Shown piece after piece: positions 22,854 through 31,221 of a DNA stretch of 64,000 nucleotides. The position numbers and the translations under genes were made by a program. The notes below the pieces were generated by a model. That model was not told where the DNA came from. It ran no database searches and saw only the letters and a program-made list of their open reading frames with translations. The DNA is from Nocardiopsis mwathae (GTDB taxonomy: Bacteria; Actinomycetota; Actinomycetes; Streptosporangiales; Streptosporangiaceae): NCBI RefSeq assembly GCF_014201195.1, contig NZ_JACHDS010000001.1, positions 4,154,001 to 4,218,000 of the forward strand, written 5' to 3'. Position 1 is the first letter of the stretch. Every line of letters begins with the position of its first letter.

Positions 22854-23699
22854 TCAGTTCCAGGCCCCCGGCCCTGCTCCGGCCCCGGTGACGACGGTGG
22901 CGTCCAGCTCCTCCGACCGGGCCACCTCCGCCGACAGCCCGCAGCGGCCCAGGATGTCGGCCGCCCGCGGCGCCTGGCGCTCGCTCGTCTCCACCAGCAG
23001 GTGGCCGCCGGGAGCCAGCCACTTCGGTGCCGAAGCCGCCACGCGGCGCAGGAGGTCCAGCCCGTCGCCGCCGCCGTCGAGGGCCGACCGCGGCTCGTGG
23101 TCGCGGGCCTCACGGGGCAGCAGGCCGACCTCCGCGCTGGGCACGTAGGGGACGATGGCGACGAGGACGTCGACCCGGCCGCGCAGGGTGGGCGGCAGCG
23201 GCGCGTCGAGGTCGCCCTCGTAGACCAGCCCGCCGACGGCCACGACGTTGCGCCGGGCGCAGCGCACCGCGGCCGGGTCGATGTCGGCGGCGTGCAGCTC
23301 GCCCGGCGCGACCGACGGGTGCCGGGCGACGGCCGCGCCCACGGCGCCCGAGCCGCAGCACAGGTCGAGGACGACGGCGCGCGGCGGGGCGAGGGCGACG
23401 GCCCGCTCGACGAGGAACTCGGTGCGGCGGCGCGGCACGAAGACCCCGGGGCCGACCGCGACCCGCAGGCCGCAGAAGTCCGCCCAGCCCAGGACGTGTT
23501 CGAGGGGAAGTCCGGATGCGCGCCGTCCGACCATGAGCTCGACGTCGTCCAGGGTGCGTGCGGTGGAGATGATCAGCCGCGCCTCGTCCTCGGCGAAGAC
23601 GCAGCCCGCGGCCCGCAGGCGGGAGACGACGTCGGCCCGGGCGCGGGACGGAAGGACGAGCGGGGAAGCGGATGTGGAAACGGAAGTGAAAGCCGACAT
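22854..23699 (-). CDS. PrmC/HemK-like putative protein-(glutamine-N5) methyltransferase
   Basis: 281 residues from ATG 23699 (GAAAGG just upstream). The N-terminal helical domain contains DEARLIISTA and PLEHVLGWADFCGLRVAVGPGVFVPRRRTEFLVE, as in PrmC. The SAM site follows: VVLDLCCGSGAVGAAVA and LHAADIDPAAVRCARRN. In PrmC the catalytic motif is NPPY; here the segment reads VLVAIVPYVPSAEV, so the Asn that contacts the glutamine amide is replaced by Ile. It therefore belongs to the PrmC-related family of unknown substrate (TIGR03704-like) and may be altered or inactive as a glutamine methylase. The true release-factor methylase should be elsewhere in the genome. Confidence 0.85.
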   Translation of the reverse strand: MSAFTSVSTSASPLVLPSRARADVVSRLRAAGCVFAEDEARLIISTARTLDDVELMVGRRASGLPLEHVLGWADFCGLRVAVGPGVFVPRRRTEFLVERAVALAPPRAVVLDLCCGSGAVGAAVARHPSVAPGELHAADIDPAAVRCARRNVVAVGGLVYEGDLDAPLPPTLRGRVDVLVAIVPYVPSAEVGLLPREARDHEPRSALDGGGDGLDLLRRVAASAPKWLAPGGHLLVETSERQAPRAADILGRCGLSAEVARSEELDATVVTGAGAGPGAWN

Positions 23700-23914
23700 G
23701 GAAACCTTTCGGATGCCCGTGGGCACCCCCTCGGTCGCCTATGTCGACAACGGCGCACCGACCGCTCGGTCGCGAGGTGGGAGTACCCGGCCTGATCCAG
23801 CGTTAACGGGTCTCACCTCCTCGGTAGGTCCTTCAAGACGGATCAACGCTACCGCAGGTGCACGGGTGGCCTGACATCGCTGAGCCGACCGGCGCACCGG
23901 TACCCCTCCCCGCT

Positions 23915-23946
23915 GACCGGTAGGGGCGGTGACCGGTAGGGGCGGT
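23915..23946. repeat. Two tandem copies of a 16-bp repeat
   Basis: GACCGGTAGGGGCGGT occurs twice without a gap (23915-23930 and 23931-23946), at the left edge of the palindromic repeat locus. Confidence 0.85.
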
Positions 23947-24148
23947 GGGTCCGCTGAACGCCTTGCGGGCGATCCCGTGCCGGGTGTCCTGTCGAGACGG
24001 GGCCAGCAGCAACGAGGGCGGTGGGGGCGTGGGGTGGCCGGTCGTCACACGGGTGGGCGGGGGCCGGGCTGACGGTGGGAGCAAGCACCTCTGTTCGGCC
24101 CCGATTCCGGACGGAGAGGCAGCGAGGAGGAGGGGACGGGCGCCCCTT

Positions 24149-24173
24149 CCCCCCCCCCCCCCCCCCCCCCCCC
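24149..24173. repeat. Homopolymer of 25 C
   Basis: Twenty-five uninterrupted C residues follow GGGCGCCCCTT. The right arm of the locus has the same GGGCGCCCCTTCC block but no expansion. Length is likely variable by slippage and may also be an assembly uncertainty. Confidence 0.9.
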
Positions 24174-24212
24174 GCGGCCCGTCCCACATCCGCCCTGACC
24201 AGCGCACTCGTC

Positions 24213-24276
24213 CGTTGATCTCGGAGATATTGGGGTGAAAATCGCCCGCGAGACCCCAATATCTCCGAGATCAACG
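24213..24276. repeat. Hairpin 1: perfect 24-bp inverted repeat, 16-base loop
   Basis: The left arm at 24213-24236 begins CGTTGATCTCGG and ends ATTGGGGT; its exact complement is at 24253-24276. It is preceded by CTCGTC, as is hairpin 2, and the outer 12 bases are the same in both. Confidence 0.95.
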
Positions 24277-24590
24277 AAAGAGGGGTGGGAAAACGCTCTC
24301 CCACGCCCGAACCCCGGTGGCGGGCGGGTTGGGACGCCCGGATCGGGGACTCCGGGCAGCCCAGAATGATTTCCCGCGATGACCATGGGAAAGAATCGGG
24401 CGAAACGGGCGCCACCGGATGCGAGACCATGATCATCTTCAGAGAGGCCGCGGGGCTCTCGGATCGCGGAAACGGCTGCACGCGAAACGGAAACCCGGAC
24501 GTCCGGGCGGGCCGCAGCCACCGACCCGCCCGACCCCAACCGCCCACCGGGCCCGAAAGACCGCCGGACAGCGCTTTCCCACCCTCTCGT

Positions 24591-24656
24591 CCGTTGATCT
24601 CGGGGCTATCGACCGAATTCTCGTCGGTATTCGGTCGATAGCCCCGAGATCAACGG
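24591..24656. repeat. Hairpin 2: perfect 28-bp inverted repeat, 10-base loop
   Basis: The left arm at 24591-24618 begins CCGTTGATCTCGG and ends GACCGAAT; its exact complement is at 24629-24656. The outer stem equals hairpin 1, whereas the inner stem has a different but still perfectly paired sequence. Confidence 0.95.
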
Positions 24657-25062
24657 AGGAAGGGCATCGGTCGGGTGGGCGCGCAGGCGGGGGTAGGGCA
24701 GACCGGGGGACGGAAGGGGCGCCCCTCCCTGTCGTCCTCGTCGCTGCTTCCCTGGTACGGGTCCGGGGCCTGACCAGGGCGATAGCTCCCACCGCTGGCG
24801 CGGCCAGCCGCCCACCCGCACGGCGACCGACCGCCCCAGACCCCTCCTCCTCGTCGCTGCTTCCCGGTACGGGGCCGGGGGCGGTCTTTGGCGTCGGCAC
24901 CCGCCGTTAGCCCGACTGCCGACCCACCCGCACGACGACCGGCGGCCCCAAGCCCCTACCGCCCTCGTCGCTGCTGCCCCCGTCTCTGCAGGACACCCCG
25001 CACCGGACCGCCGACAAGGTGCTCAGCGGGCCCGTCTGCCGCGGCGGCCACCACCTGCCCCT

Positions 25063-25133
25063 ACGGGGAGGGCCCCACCCCTGAGGGGGTCCTCCCCGTG
25101 TGTCCGCGGTTCTCGCCCGGATCGGTCCGGGCG
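25063..25133 (-). terminator. Two hairpins downstream of pckG
   Basis: CGCCCGGA/TCCGGGCG (25114-25121 and 25126-25133, loop TCGG) lies directly after the pckG stop. ACGGGGAGG/CCTCCCCGT (25063-25071 and 25091-25099) follows with a nested CCCC/GGGG pairing. Neither has a long T run, but together they are a credible transcription end. Confidence 0.55.
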
Positions 25134-25136
25134 GGC

Positions 25137-26951
25137 TCAGGCCAGGCGGTCGTGCAGGGCGTTGTACTCGTCCCACAGCTCGGCGGGGAACTGGTCGCCG
25201 AAGGACTTGAAGAACTCCGGCATCAGGTCCGCCTCCTCGCGCCAGGTCGCGCGGTCGACCGAGAGCAGGAAGTCCAGTTCCTCGGCGCTGAGGTCGAGGC
25301 CCTCGGTGTCGATGCCGCCCTCGCCCGGGACCAGGCCGATCGCCGTCTCGGTCGCGTCGGCCGTCCCGTCGAGGCGCTCGACGATCCACTTCAGGACGCG
25401 GCTGTTCTCGCCGAATCCCGGCCATACGAAGCGGCCGTCCTGGCCCTTGCGGAACCAGTTCACGTAGAAGATGCGGGGCAGCTTCTCGGCGTCGGTCATC
25501 CGGCCGATGTCCAGCCAGTGGGCGAAGTAGTCGCCCATGTTGTAGCCGCAGAACGGCAGCATCGCGAACGGGTCGCGGCGCAGCTCGCCGACCCTGCCTT
25601 CCGCTGCCGCGGTCTTCTCCGAGGCGACGTTCGCGCCCAGGAAGACGCCGTGCTGCCAGCTGAACGACTCGGTGACGAGCGGGACCGCGGTGGCGCGGCG
25701 GCCGCCGAACAGGATCGCCGAGATCGGGACGCCGGCGGGGTCCTCCCACTCCCCGGCGATGGTCGGTGCCTGCCCGGCCGGGGTGGTGAAGCGGGCGTTG
25801 GGGTGGGCGGCCGGCTCGTCGGAGTCCGGCGTCCAGTCGCGGCCCTTCCAGTCGGTCAGGTGGGCGGGCGGCTCCTCGGTGAGGCCCTCCCACCACACGT
25901 CGCCGTCGTCGGTGAGGGCGACGTTGGTGAAGATGCTGTTGCCCCACAGCGTCGCCACCGCGTTGGCGTTGGTGGACGCGCCGGTGCCGGGTGCGACGCC
26001 GAAGAACCCGGCTTCCGGGTTGATCGCGTACAGGCGGCCGTCTGCACCGAAACGCATCCAGGCGATGTCGTCCCCGACCGTCTCGACCTTCCAACCGGGG
26101 ATGGTGGGCTCCAGCATGGCAAGGTTGGTCTTGCCGCAGGCGCTCGGGAACGCGGCCGCGATGTAGCGGGCCTCGCCTCCGGGCGGGGTGATCTTGAGGA
26201 TGAGCATGTGCTCGGCCATCCAGCCCTCGTCGCGGGCCATCACCGAGGCGATGCGCAGGGCGTAGCACTTCTTGCCGAGCAGGGCGTTGCCGCCGTAGCC
26301 CGAGCCGTAGGACCAGATCTCGCGGGTCTCGGGGAAGTGCGAGATGTACTTGGTGTCGTTGCACGGCCACGGCACGTCGGCCTGGCCCGGCTCCAGCGGG
26401 GCGCCCACGGAGTGCACGGCCTTGACGAAGGAGCCGCGCTCCTCGATCAGGCGCAGGGCCGGGGTGCCCATCCGGGCCATGATGCGCATCGACACCGCGA
26501 CGTAGGCGGAGTCGGTGATCTCCACGCCGAGCTGAGAGATCTCACCGCCCAGCGGCCCCATGCAGAACGGCACCACGTACATGGTGCGGCCGCGCATGCA
26601 GCCGTCGAAGACATCGGCGAACGTGGCGCGCATCTCGTCGGGCGCGATCCAGTTGTTGGTCGGACCGGCGTCCCTCTCCCGCTCCGAGCAGATGAACGTG
26701 CGGTCCTCGACCCGGGCGACGTCGCCGGGGTCGGATCGGCAGTAGAAGCTGTTGGGCCGCAGTTCGGGATTGAGCCGGACAAAGGTCCCGTTATCCACGA
26801 GTAGACCGGTCAGCCGCTCCCATTCCTCGTCGGAACCATCGCACCAGACGACGTTCTCGGGCTTGGCCAGGGCTGCGACCTCACGGACCCAGTCGATGAG
26901 TTCCTGGTGGTCAGTGGGCGGAAGTCCGGTATCGGCAACACTGTCGGTCAC
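25137..26951 (-). CDS. pckG: Phosphoenolpyruvate carboxykinase (GTP)
   Basis: 604 residues, the usual length of the GTP-dependent enzyme. It converts oxaloacetate and GTP to PEP, CO2 and GDP and controls gluconeogenesis from TCA intermediates. Motifs: the PEPCK-specific FGSGYGGN-type region (here [21 protein letters not shown]), the kinase-1a P loop [14 protein letters not shown] containing the reactive Cys, the metal-binding [28 protein letters not shown] region, and [10 protein letters not shown]. The start [22 protein letters not shown] matches actinobacterial homologues. It is a single-gene unit with DasR-like palindromes in its promoter region and paired hairpins after its stop. Confidence 0.98.
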   Translation of the reverse strand: MTDSVADTGLPPTDHQELIDWVREVAALAKPENVVWCDGSDEEWERLTGLLVDNGTFVRLNPELRPNSFYCRSDPGDVARVEDRTFICSERERDAGPTNNWIAPDEMRATFADVFDGCMRGRTMYVVPFCMGPLGGEISQLGVEITDSAYVAVSMRIMARMGTPALRLIEERGSFVKAVHSVGAPLEPGQADVPWPCNDTKYISHFPETREIWSYGSGYGGNALLGKKCYALRIASVMARDEGWMAEHMLILKITPPGGEARYIAAAFPSACGKTNLAMLEPTIPGWKVETVGDDIAWMRFGADGRLYAINPEAGFFGVAPGTGASTNANAVATLWGNSIFTNVALTDDGDVWWEGLTEEPPAHLTDWKGRDWTPDSDEPAAHPNARFTTPAGQAPTIAGEWEDPAGVPISAILFGGRRATAVPLVTESFSWQHGVFLGANVASEKTAAAEGRVGELRRDPFAMLPFCGYNMGDYFAHWLDIGRMTDAEKLPRIFYVNWFRKGQDGRFVWPGFGENSRVLKWIVERLDGTADATETAIGLVPGEGGIDTEGLDLSAEELDFLLSVDRATWREEADLMPEFFKSFGDQFPAELWDEYNALHDRLA

Positions 26952-27012
26952 AACGACTCCTTCGGGATGGACAGGTCCGCATCATCGTTGAACCGGGCCC
27001 TTCCAGGCTAGT

Positions 27013-27037
27013 TGGTCTGGACAGGAGGTCTAGACCA
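27013..27037. promoter_or_regulatory. Paired DasR-like (GntR/HutC) palindromes in the pckG promoter region
   Basis: GGTCTAGACCA (27027-27037) is the exact core of the dre element (A-C/G-TGGTCTAGACCA) recognised by the GlcNAc regulator DasR. TGGTCTGGAC (27013-27022) is a second, imperfect copy 14 bases away. Both lie 62-86 bases upstream of the pckG ATG, next to a TAGCCT -10 candidate on the minus strand (27005-27010). Another GntR-type regulator with a similar site could be the ligand. Confidence 0.5.
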
Positions 27038-27262
27038 TAGGTTCAGTAATCCCTCGCCTGCGGAGATTCGTTCCATCGCTTTCGGAAGGAGGCGTTCGTC
27101 ACTCGGGTGCGTGGTCGGGGTACGGCGCGCCCGGCGGCCGGGCAGAGGAGGTACCGAGGTCGGGGGCCGGGGCGGGTAGGAGACGTTCCCGGCCCGCGGA
27201 CCGTCGATGGCCGCCGGGCGCGTTCGAGGGGGCGGAGGGGACGGGGGTGCCGTCCGCCGCCG
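27038..27262. other. Intergenic region without recognised features
   Basis: The stretch between the pckG regulatory region and the stop of the DUF1996 gene is GC-rich with no credible frame and no clear terminator. Confidence 0.4.
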
Positions 27263-28570
27263 TCACCCGTTCCGGTCGCCGGTGCCGCAGTCCCGGCCGC
27301 TGTTGATGCAGTCGACGACCTCGCGCATCAGGTCGTCGGACATGACGTTGATGAAGTCGGAGTGGTCGGTGATCGGGTTGCGTCGCTCCTCGGGGAAGCC
27401 GTCGATGGCGAAGCTGTTGCCCTCCGGCACGTCGTAGACGAGCGTCTGGCGCAGCTGCGGCACCGCCACGGTTCCGCGCGGGCAGCTTCCGTCGCTGCGC
27501 GGGAACACGATGTGCGACCTGTTGTCGTCACTCTCGATGTTGCGGCCGTCCCAGCAGCTGGGGAAGTCGATCATGCGCACCACCTGGGAGCCGCCGGGGC
27601 ACAGCGGGTACCGGTCGCTGAACGCCCGGTCCTCGAAGCCCGTGCAGGTCCACCGGGCGTTGGCGTTCTCCCCGCCCGTGGTGAACGCGCGCGCGTTGCC
27701 GGTGATGACCTGCAGGAACGGCGCCATCGGCTCGACCTCGGACCGCGGGTTCCCGCGGAACTCCAGGATGGCGCTCTGCGGGCGCAGGATCCGGCCGAAG
27801 TTGCCGTCGGCGCCGCCGCCGGAGTCGTTGGCGTCGAAGTCCACGCCGTTGATGTCGCGGAGCACCGGCCAGAAGTAGGAGGACTGGTCGCGCTCGTCGA
27901 CGCAACTGGTGTCGCCCTGGGCGAGCAGCCGGTTGTTGGTGTCGAGGTCGTCGACGTAGTTCTGCACGTTCTGGTTGCCCACGTAGTCGTGGGTGTGCTG
28001 GGCGCCGTGCTCGACGCCGGGGGCGACGATCACGTTCTCGCTGTTGAAGAGCCGGTTCTCGTTGGTTCCGCAGTCCGAGACGAAGGTCCCGGTCGACCCG
28101 GAACCGCTCGCCTGCAGCTCGATGTCGGCCGGCGGGGCCTGCTCGATCGGCACGAAGTCGGCGTCGGACGGGCCGGTGACCTTTGCGTCGCCATGGCCGC
28201 CATGGTCGCCGTGGCCCCCGTGGCCCCCGTGCCCGCCGTCCCGGCCTCCGTTGCGGTCGCCGTCCCGGCCGCCGTCGAGGTCGAAGTCGACCCCGTCCTT
28301 GCCGGCGCCGGTGTCGATGCCTTTGCCGCCGTCGCCGCGCCAGAAGAAGCGGGCGCCGCCGTCGTCGGCCGAGGCACCCCAGCCGACGATGTCGACCTCC
28401 ACCTGCCGGGGGTCGCCGAGGGCGACGACGGACAGCGCCCCGGCCAGTACCAGTGCCCCGGTGGCGGAGGCGAGCACCACGGGGCGCACCCGCCGCCGGT
28501 CGGCACTGCGGCCTTCCGCGGATTGTCTCCTTTTCCGGTCGGTTCGACCGGATTGTCGGTGTCTACGCAC
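27263..28570 (-). CDS. DUF1996 secreted or membrane-anchored protein with His/Gly repeat
   Basis: 435 residues from GTG 28570 (GGGAGAGG just upstream). A basic N terminus and one hydrophobic segment (about 28-50, VRPVVLASATGALVLAGALSVVALG) act as signal or anchor. Residues about 85-130 form an Asp/Gly/His-rich stretch with GGHGGHGGHGDHGGHGD, a possible metal-binding spacer. The C-terminal 270 residues are DUF1996: FVSDCGTNENRLFNSENVIVAPG, AQHTHDYVGNQ, RDQSSYFWPVLRDING, CPGGSQVVRMIDFPSCWDGRN and SHIVFPRSDGSCP. DUF1996 occurs in secreted fungal and actinomycete proteins and its activity is unknown. It may form a transcription unit with the next two minus-strand genes upstream. Confidence 0.85.
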   Translation of the reverse strand: MRRHRQSGRTDRKRRQSAEGRSADRRRVRPVVLASATGALVLAGALSVVALGDPRQVEVDIVGWGASADDGGARFFWRGDGGKGIDTGAGKDGVDFDLDGGRDGDRNGGRDGGHGGHGGHGDHGGHGDAKVTGPSDADFVPIEQAPPADIELQASGSGSTGTFVSDCGTNENRLFNSENVIVAPGVEHGAQHTHDYVGNQNVQNYVDDLDTNNRLLAQGDTSCVDERDQSSYFWPVLRDINGVDFDANDSGGGADGNFGRILRPQSAILEFRGNPRSEVEPMAPFLQVITGNARAFTTGGENANARWTCTGFEDRAFSDRYPLCPGGSQVVRMIDFPSCWDGRNIESDDNRSHIVFPRSDGSCPRGTVAVPQLRQTLVYDVPEGNSFAIDGFPEERRNPITDHSDFINVMSDDLMREVVDCINSGRDCGTGDRNG

Positions 28571-28614
28571 TACACCTCTCCCTTATCGATCGTGGGGGGA
28601 CTGATTCGTCGAGG

Positions 28615-29265
28615 TCAGACGCCGGGGCGCCGCTCCGGTGGCAGGGGTTCGGGAAGGTCTTCGTAGTCGACCAGGCCGGTGCTCTCCAGGTGGGTGAGGT
28701 GCCGCAGCACGACGAGCATCGTGTGCTGCACGAACGAGCGGATGAGCTCGTTGCGGGTGCCCGCGCGCACCTCGGCGAGCAGCTGGATCACCTGGCCGTG
28801 CGCGTAGCGCAGGCGGTTGACGGCGACCTTGTCGTACTCGTCCCCGGACAGCCGGGACATCTCCTCCATCCAGCGCTGCTGCTCGCGCGTGGGCATGCTG
28901 GGCAGGACGACGTCGAGCTGCTCGGCGACGTCGCGCACCCGTTCGTCGAGCAGCTTGTGGTCCTCGGAGAGCATCACGCCGACCTCGCGTACGCGCTCGC
29001 TGCGCGCGCGCTCGATGGCCTGCTGGCCCGTGGGGATCTCCCACAGGTTGGCCTCGCGGACCTTGATGAGCACCTCGCGGTCGGAGGGGCCGAGCGGACC
29101 GAACGGGGTCGACTTCCAGTCCTGCCAGAAAACTCCGGCCACCGAGGTCGCGCCGTTCGGGACCACCATGACGATGGTGAGGAGTGAGACGAGGAGGAAG
29201 ACCACCACCCCGCCGTACTCGACATATCTCAGCGAACTGACTCCGAAGCCCTGGAACCGCTTCAC
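28615..29265 (-). CDS. DUF4142-type membrane-anchored protein
   Basis: 216 residues from GTG 29265 with GGGAGGACGGG upstream. One transmembrane segment (about 17-36, YGGVVVFLLVSLLTIVMVV) is followed by an extracellular helical domain: GPSDREVLIKVREANLWEIPTGQQAIERA, SERVREVGVMLSEDHKLLDERV and MSRLSGDEYDKVAVNRLRYAHGQVIQLLAEVRAG, the pattern of ferritin-like DUF4142 four-helix bundles. Function is not established for this family. It sits between the DUF1996 gene and the COG4315 lipoprotein gene on the same strand. Confidence 0.85.
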   Translation of the reverse strand: MKRFQGFGVSSLRYVEYGGVVVFLLVSLLTIVMVVPNGATSVAGVFWQDWKSTPFGPLGPSDREVLIKVREANLWEIPTGQQAIERARSERVREVGVMLSEDHKLLDERVRDVAEQLDVVLPSMPTREQQRWMEEMSRLSGDEYDKVAVNRLRYAHGQVIQLLAEVRAGTRNELIRSFVQHTMLVVLRHLTHLESTGLVDYEDLPEPLPPERRPGV

Positions 29266-29312
29266 TTCCCGTCCTCCCGCGAAAACCCGACTGCGTCATG
29301 AGGCGTCAGGCG

Positions 29313-29927
29313 TCAGTAGCCGCCGGAGCCGCCGTCCATGTCCATGTCCATATCGTGCGTGCCATCGCCGTCCTCGGCACCGCCGGTGCCGTCGCCCTCG
29401 ACCTGCCGGCCGTCGGGGGCCACCGCGTACCAGCTGCCGCCCATCGCCTGGCCGTTCACGTCCCCTGGGGACACGTCCCCCGCGTAGCGGTACAGCGGCC
29501 AGCCGGCGATGGTGACCTGGGTTTCGCCGTCCTCCCTTTCCATGGTTCCGACCAGGGCGGATTCGACGCCTTCAGCGGTGGGGTCACCCTCGGCCAGGGC
29601 GGGGGGCCACTGCTGGGCGCAGTCCGCGGCACAGGTGGACGTGGGCGGCTCGGTGGAGTCCTGGGTGAACATGTAGAGCGTGTATCCGTCGGAGTCGGCC
29701 ACCACGTCACCCGCGCTGGTGCCCTTCGCCACCTGCAGCGTCGTATCGGCTCCGCCCTGCTGGTCCTGGCCCTCTTCAGAGGTGGCGGAGTCCTTGTCCG
29801 CGCCGTCGTAGCCGCCGTAGCCCGCATCTCCGTCGCTTCCGCATGCGGCGGCGGTCAGGAGTATGGCGGTCATACCGGCGGAGATCAAGGTCTTGTTTCC
29901 AGCACGCACGGTTCTCTTCCGATCCAT
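29313..29927 (-). CDS. COG4315-type lipoprotein (secreted repeat, Lipoprotein_15)
   Basis: 204 residues from ATG 29927; the frame is open further upstream but this start places the lipoprotein signal correctly. Signal MDRKRTVRAGNKTLISAGMTAILLTAAACGS ends in lipobox TAAC. An Asp/Gly/Tyr linker leads to two copies of the COG4315 repeat: LYMFTQDSTEPPTSTCAADCAQQWPP and WPLYRYAGDVSPGDVNGQAMGGSWYAVAPDG. A C-terminal Asp/Met/Gly tail (HDMDMDMDGG) could bind metal. COG4315 lipoproteins are extracytoplasmic, often near redox or copper proteins, function unknown. Divergent from the ferric-reductase-like gene, with which it shares a 325-base control region. Confidence 0.85.
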   Translation of the reverse strand: MDRKRTVRAGNKTLISAGMTAILLTAAACGSDGDAGYGGYDGADKDSATSEEGQDQQGGADTTLQVAKGTSAGDVVADSDGYTLYMFTQDSTEPPTSTCAADCAQQWPPALAEGDPTAEGVESALVGTMEREDGETQVTIAGWPLYRYAGDVSPGDVNGQAMGGSWYAVAPDGRQVEGDGTGGAEDGDGTHDMDMDMDGGSGGY

Positions 29928-30026
29928 TCTCGATGTCGCTGGGTAACGACGCCGTTTATTGCCTAGAGATACGGTCCCCGACGGTGAACGGTTCAACTCA
30001 AGTGACGGAAGTTGAGAAATACGGCG

Positions 30027-30108
30027 GTGATCAGGGGATTCTTTTGGACTGGAAAGATCGTGTGCTACACGGAGTGATCAACGGACAATCCCCACGCGAC
30101 GGTGATCA
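30027..30108. promoter_or_regulatory. Three GTGATCA motifs in the divergent control region
   Basis: GTGATCA occurs at 30027-30033, 30074-30080 and 30102-30108, the last two extended to GTGATCAAC. The region between the lipoprotein and heme-protein genes (29928-30252) is otherwise featureless. These may be binding sites for a regulator of the envelope/redox cluster. Confidence 0.3.
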
Positions 30109-30252
30109 ACTACCGAATCCGCCCCAACCCGTCCCCCGAACGGCGGATCTGCTGCTACTGTCGACAAAGCGCGCATCTCTCGTTCACCACTCCCGTGTGG
30201 CCACTGCAGCCCCCGCGGAGATTCCGATCCGCCTGGACGGTGGAGGACAGCC

Positions 30253-31221
30253 ATGTTCGAGCAGATCCCAACGCTAAAGCCGGGCGACACGACCCGGACG
30301 GCATCCAGGAAACGGCCCCGACCAGGGAGGACACGACCTAGGGATGCCGTGTCCCAACCCCTGCGGCGACCCTGGGTGAAGGTTTCGCTGCTGGCGGGAA
30401 TACTCCTGGTCAACACCATTGTTGCAGTGGCCGGCCCGCAGCAGGTGGCGTTCATCCGGACTCTGCAGGATTTCCTGTGGGCATACTCCGGAGTCATCGC
30501 CCTCCTCGGGATGACCGCCCTCGTGGTGAGCGGACTGCTGGCAGCCGACCGCATCCTGACGTCCCCCGCGATGCGCATCGCCTACCAGACGCTCCACCGC
30601 GCGATCGCGCTCGCGTCCGTGGGGTTCCTGTTCGCCCACATCACACTGCAGGTCGCCTACTCCGGTGTCGGCCTGTTCAGCGCGATCGTGCCCATCGGCA
30701 CGGATATCTCGATCGCCTTCGGCGTCTACGCGTCGAACCTGATGATCCTCATCATCGTCACCAGCCTGCTGCGCAAGCGCATGGCCGGGACGTCCTGGCA
30801 GTGGGCGTGGCGGGTCGTGCACACCACCGCCTTCCTGTGCTGGCCGATGGCGATCGTGCACGGGCTCACCGCCGGCCGCCAGCCCGACGGCTACGTCACC
30901 GTGGGCTACGCGCTGTGCCTGGCGGCGGTGGGGGGCGCGCTCGTCGTCCGCATGCTCATGCGTCCGGACACCGGTCGCCGCGAACCCGAGCGCCGGGCCG
31001 ACGTCGTCCGCCCGGCCTCCGCCAACCGCGCCGCCGGCGGCCGCGCCCGGGGCAGGGCCACCGTGATCCGCCGCGGCCTCAGCGGCGACGATGCCGCGGC
31101 CGACCTCCCCGGCGGCACCGGGGACGCCCGGAACCCCGACGATCCGGCCGAACGCCGGGCCTCGCTCGTCGACGACGCCGACTTCTGGTCCTCCATGCGC
31201 AGCGAAAGACACGACAGATGA
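30253..31221 (+). CDS. Ferric-reductase-like heme transmembrane protein
   Basis: 322 residues with GGAGG 7 bases before the ATG. A basic cytoplasmic N terminus (about 40 residues) is followed by about six transmembrane helices. Candidate heme ligands are spaced as in the ferric reductase/cytochrome b family: His in YQTLHRAIAL, His in LFAHITLQVAY, His in WRVVHTTAFLCWP and His in AIVHGLTAG. The cytoplasmic C terminus is Arg/Asp-rich and lacks FAD or NAD domains. Its stop overlaps the start of the NuoF-like gene (ATGA), so electrons probably pass between the soluble flavo/iron-sulfur partner and this heme subunit across the membrane; this pairing is inferred. Confidence 0.8.
   Translation: MFEQIPTLKPGDTTRTASRKRPRPGRTRPRDAVSQPLRRPWVKVSLLAGILLVNTIVAVAGPQQVAFIRTLQDFLWAYSGVIALLGMTALVVSGLLAADRILTSPAMRIAYQTLHRAIALASVGFLFAHITLQVAYSGVGLFSAIVPIGTDISIAFGVYASNLMILIIVTSLLRKRMAGTSWQWAWRVVHTTAFLCWPMAIVHGLTAGRQPDGYVTVGYALCLAAVGGALVVRMLMRPDTGRREPERRADVVRPASANRAAGGRARGRATVIRRGLSGDDAAADLPGGTGDARNPDDPAERRASLVDDADFWSSMRSERHDR

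Larger units (their letters stand above)
23935..25070. repeat. 1.1-kb non-coding palindromic repeat locus with two inverted copies of a composite element
   Basis: The left arm (about 23935-24180) and the reverse complement of the right arm (about 24690-25070) share long imperfect blocks: CCGCTGAACGCCTTG against CCGCTGAGCACCTTG, GGTGTCCTG plus GAGACGGGG, GCAGCAACGAGGGCGG against GCAGCGACGAGGGCGG, GGCCGGTCGTC and GGGCGCCCCTTCC. Inner segments beside the hairpins are also inverted copies (GAGGGGTGGGAAAACGCT at about 24281 against GAGAGGGTGGGAAAGCGCT read from about 24590 leftwards). The right arm holds extra partial copies around 24735-24870. So two copies of one composite unit, arm-hairpin-inner segment, face each other. 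No protein gene is credible: long frames are antisense to each other and lack ribosome sites. Nature unknown; a non-autonomous repeat family or structured RNA locus is possible. Confidence 0.7.

Noticed and set aside
24888-26804. Long plus-strand frame across the repeat locus and pckG
   Set aside because: Antisense to pckG and to the palindromic locus, with no recognisable domain. pckG on the minus strand is certain.
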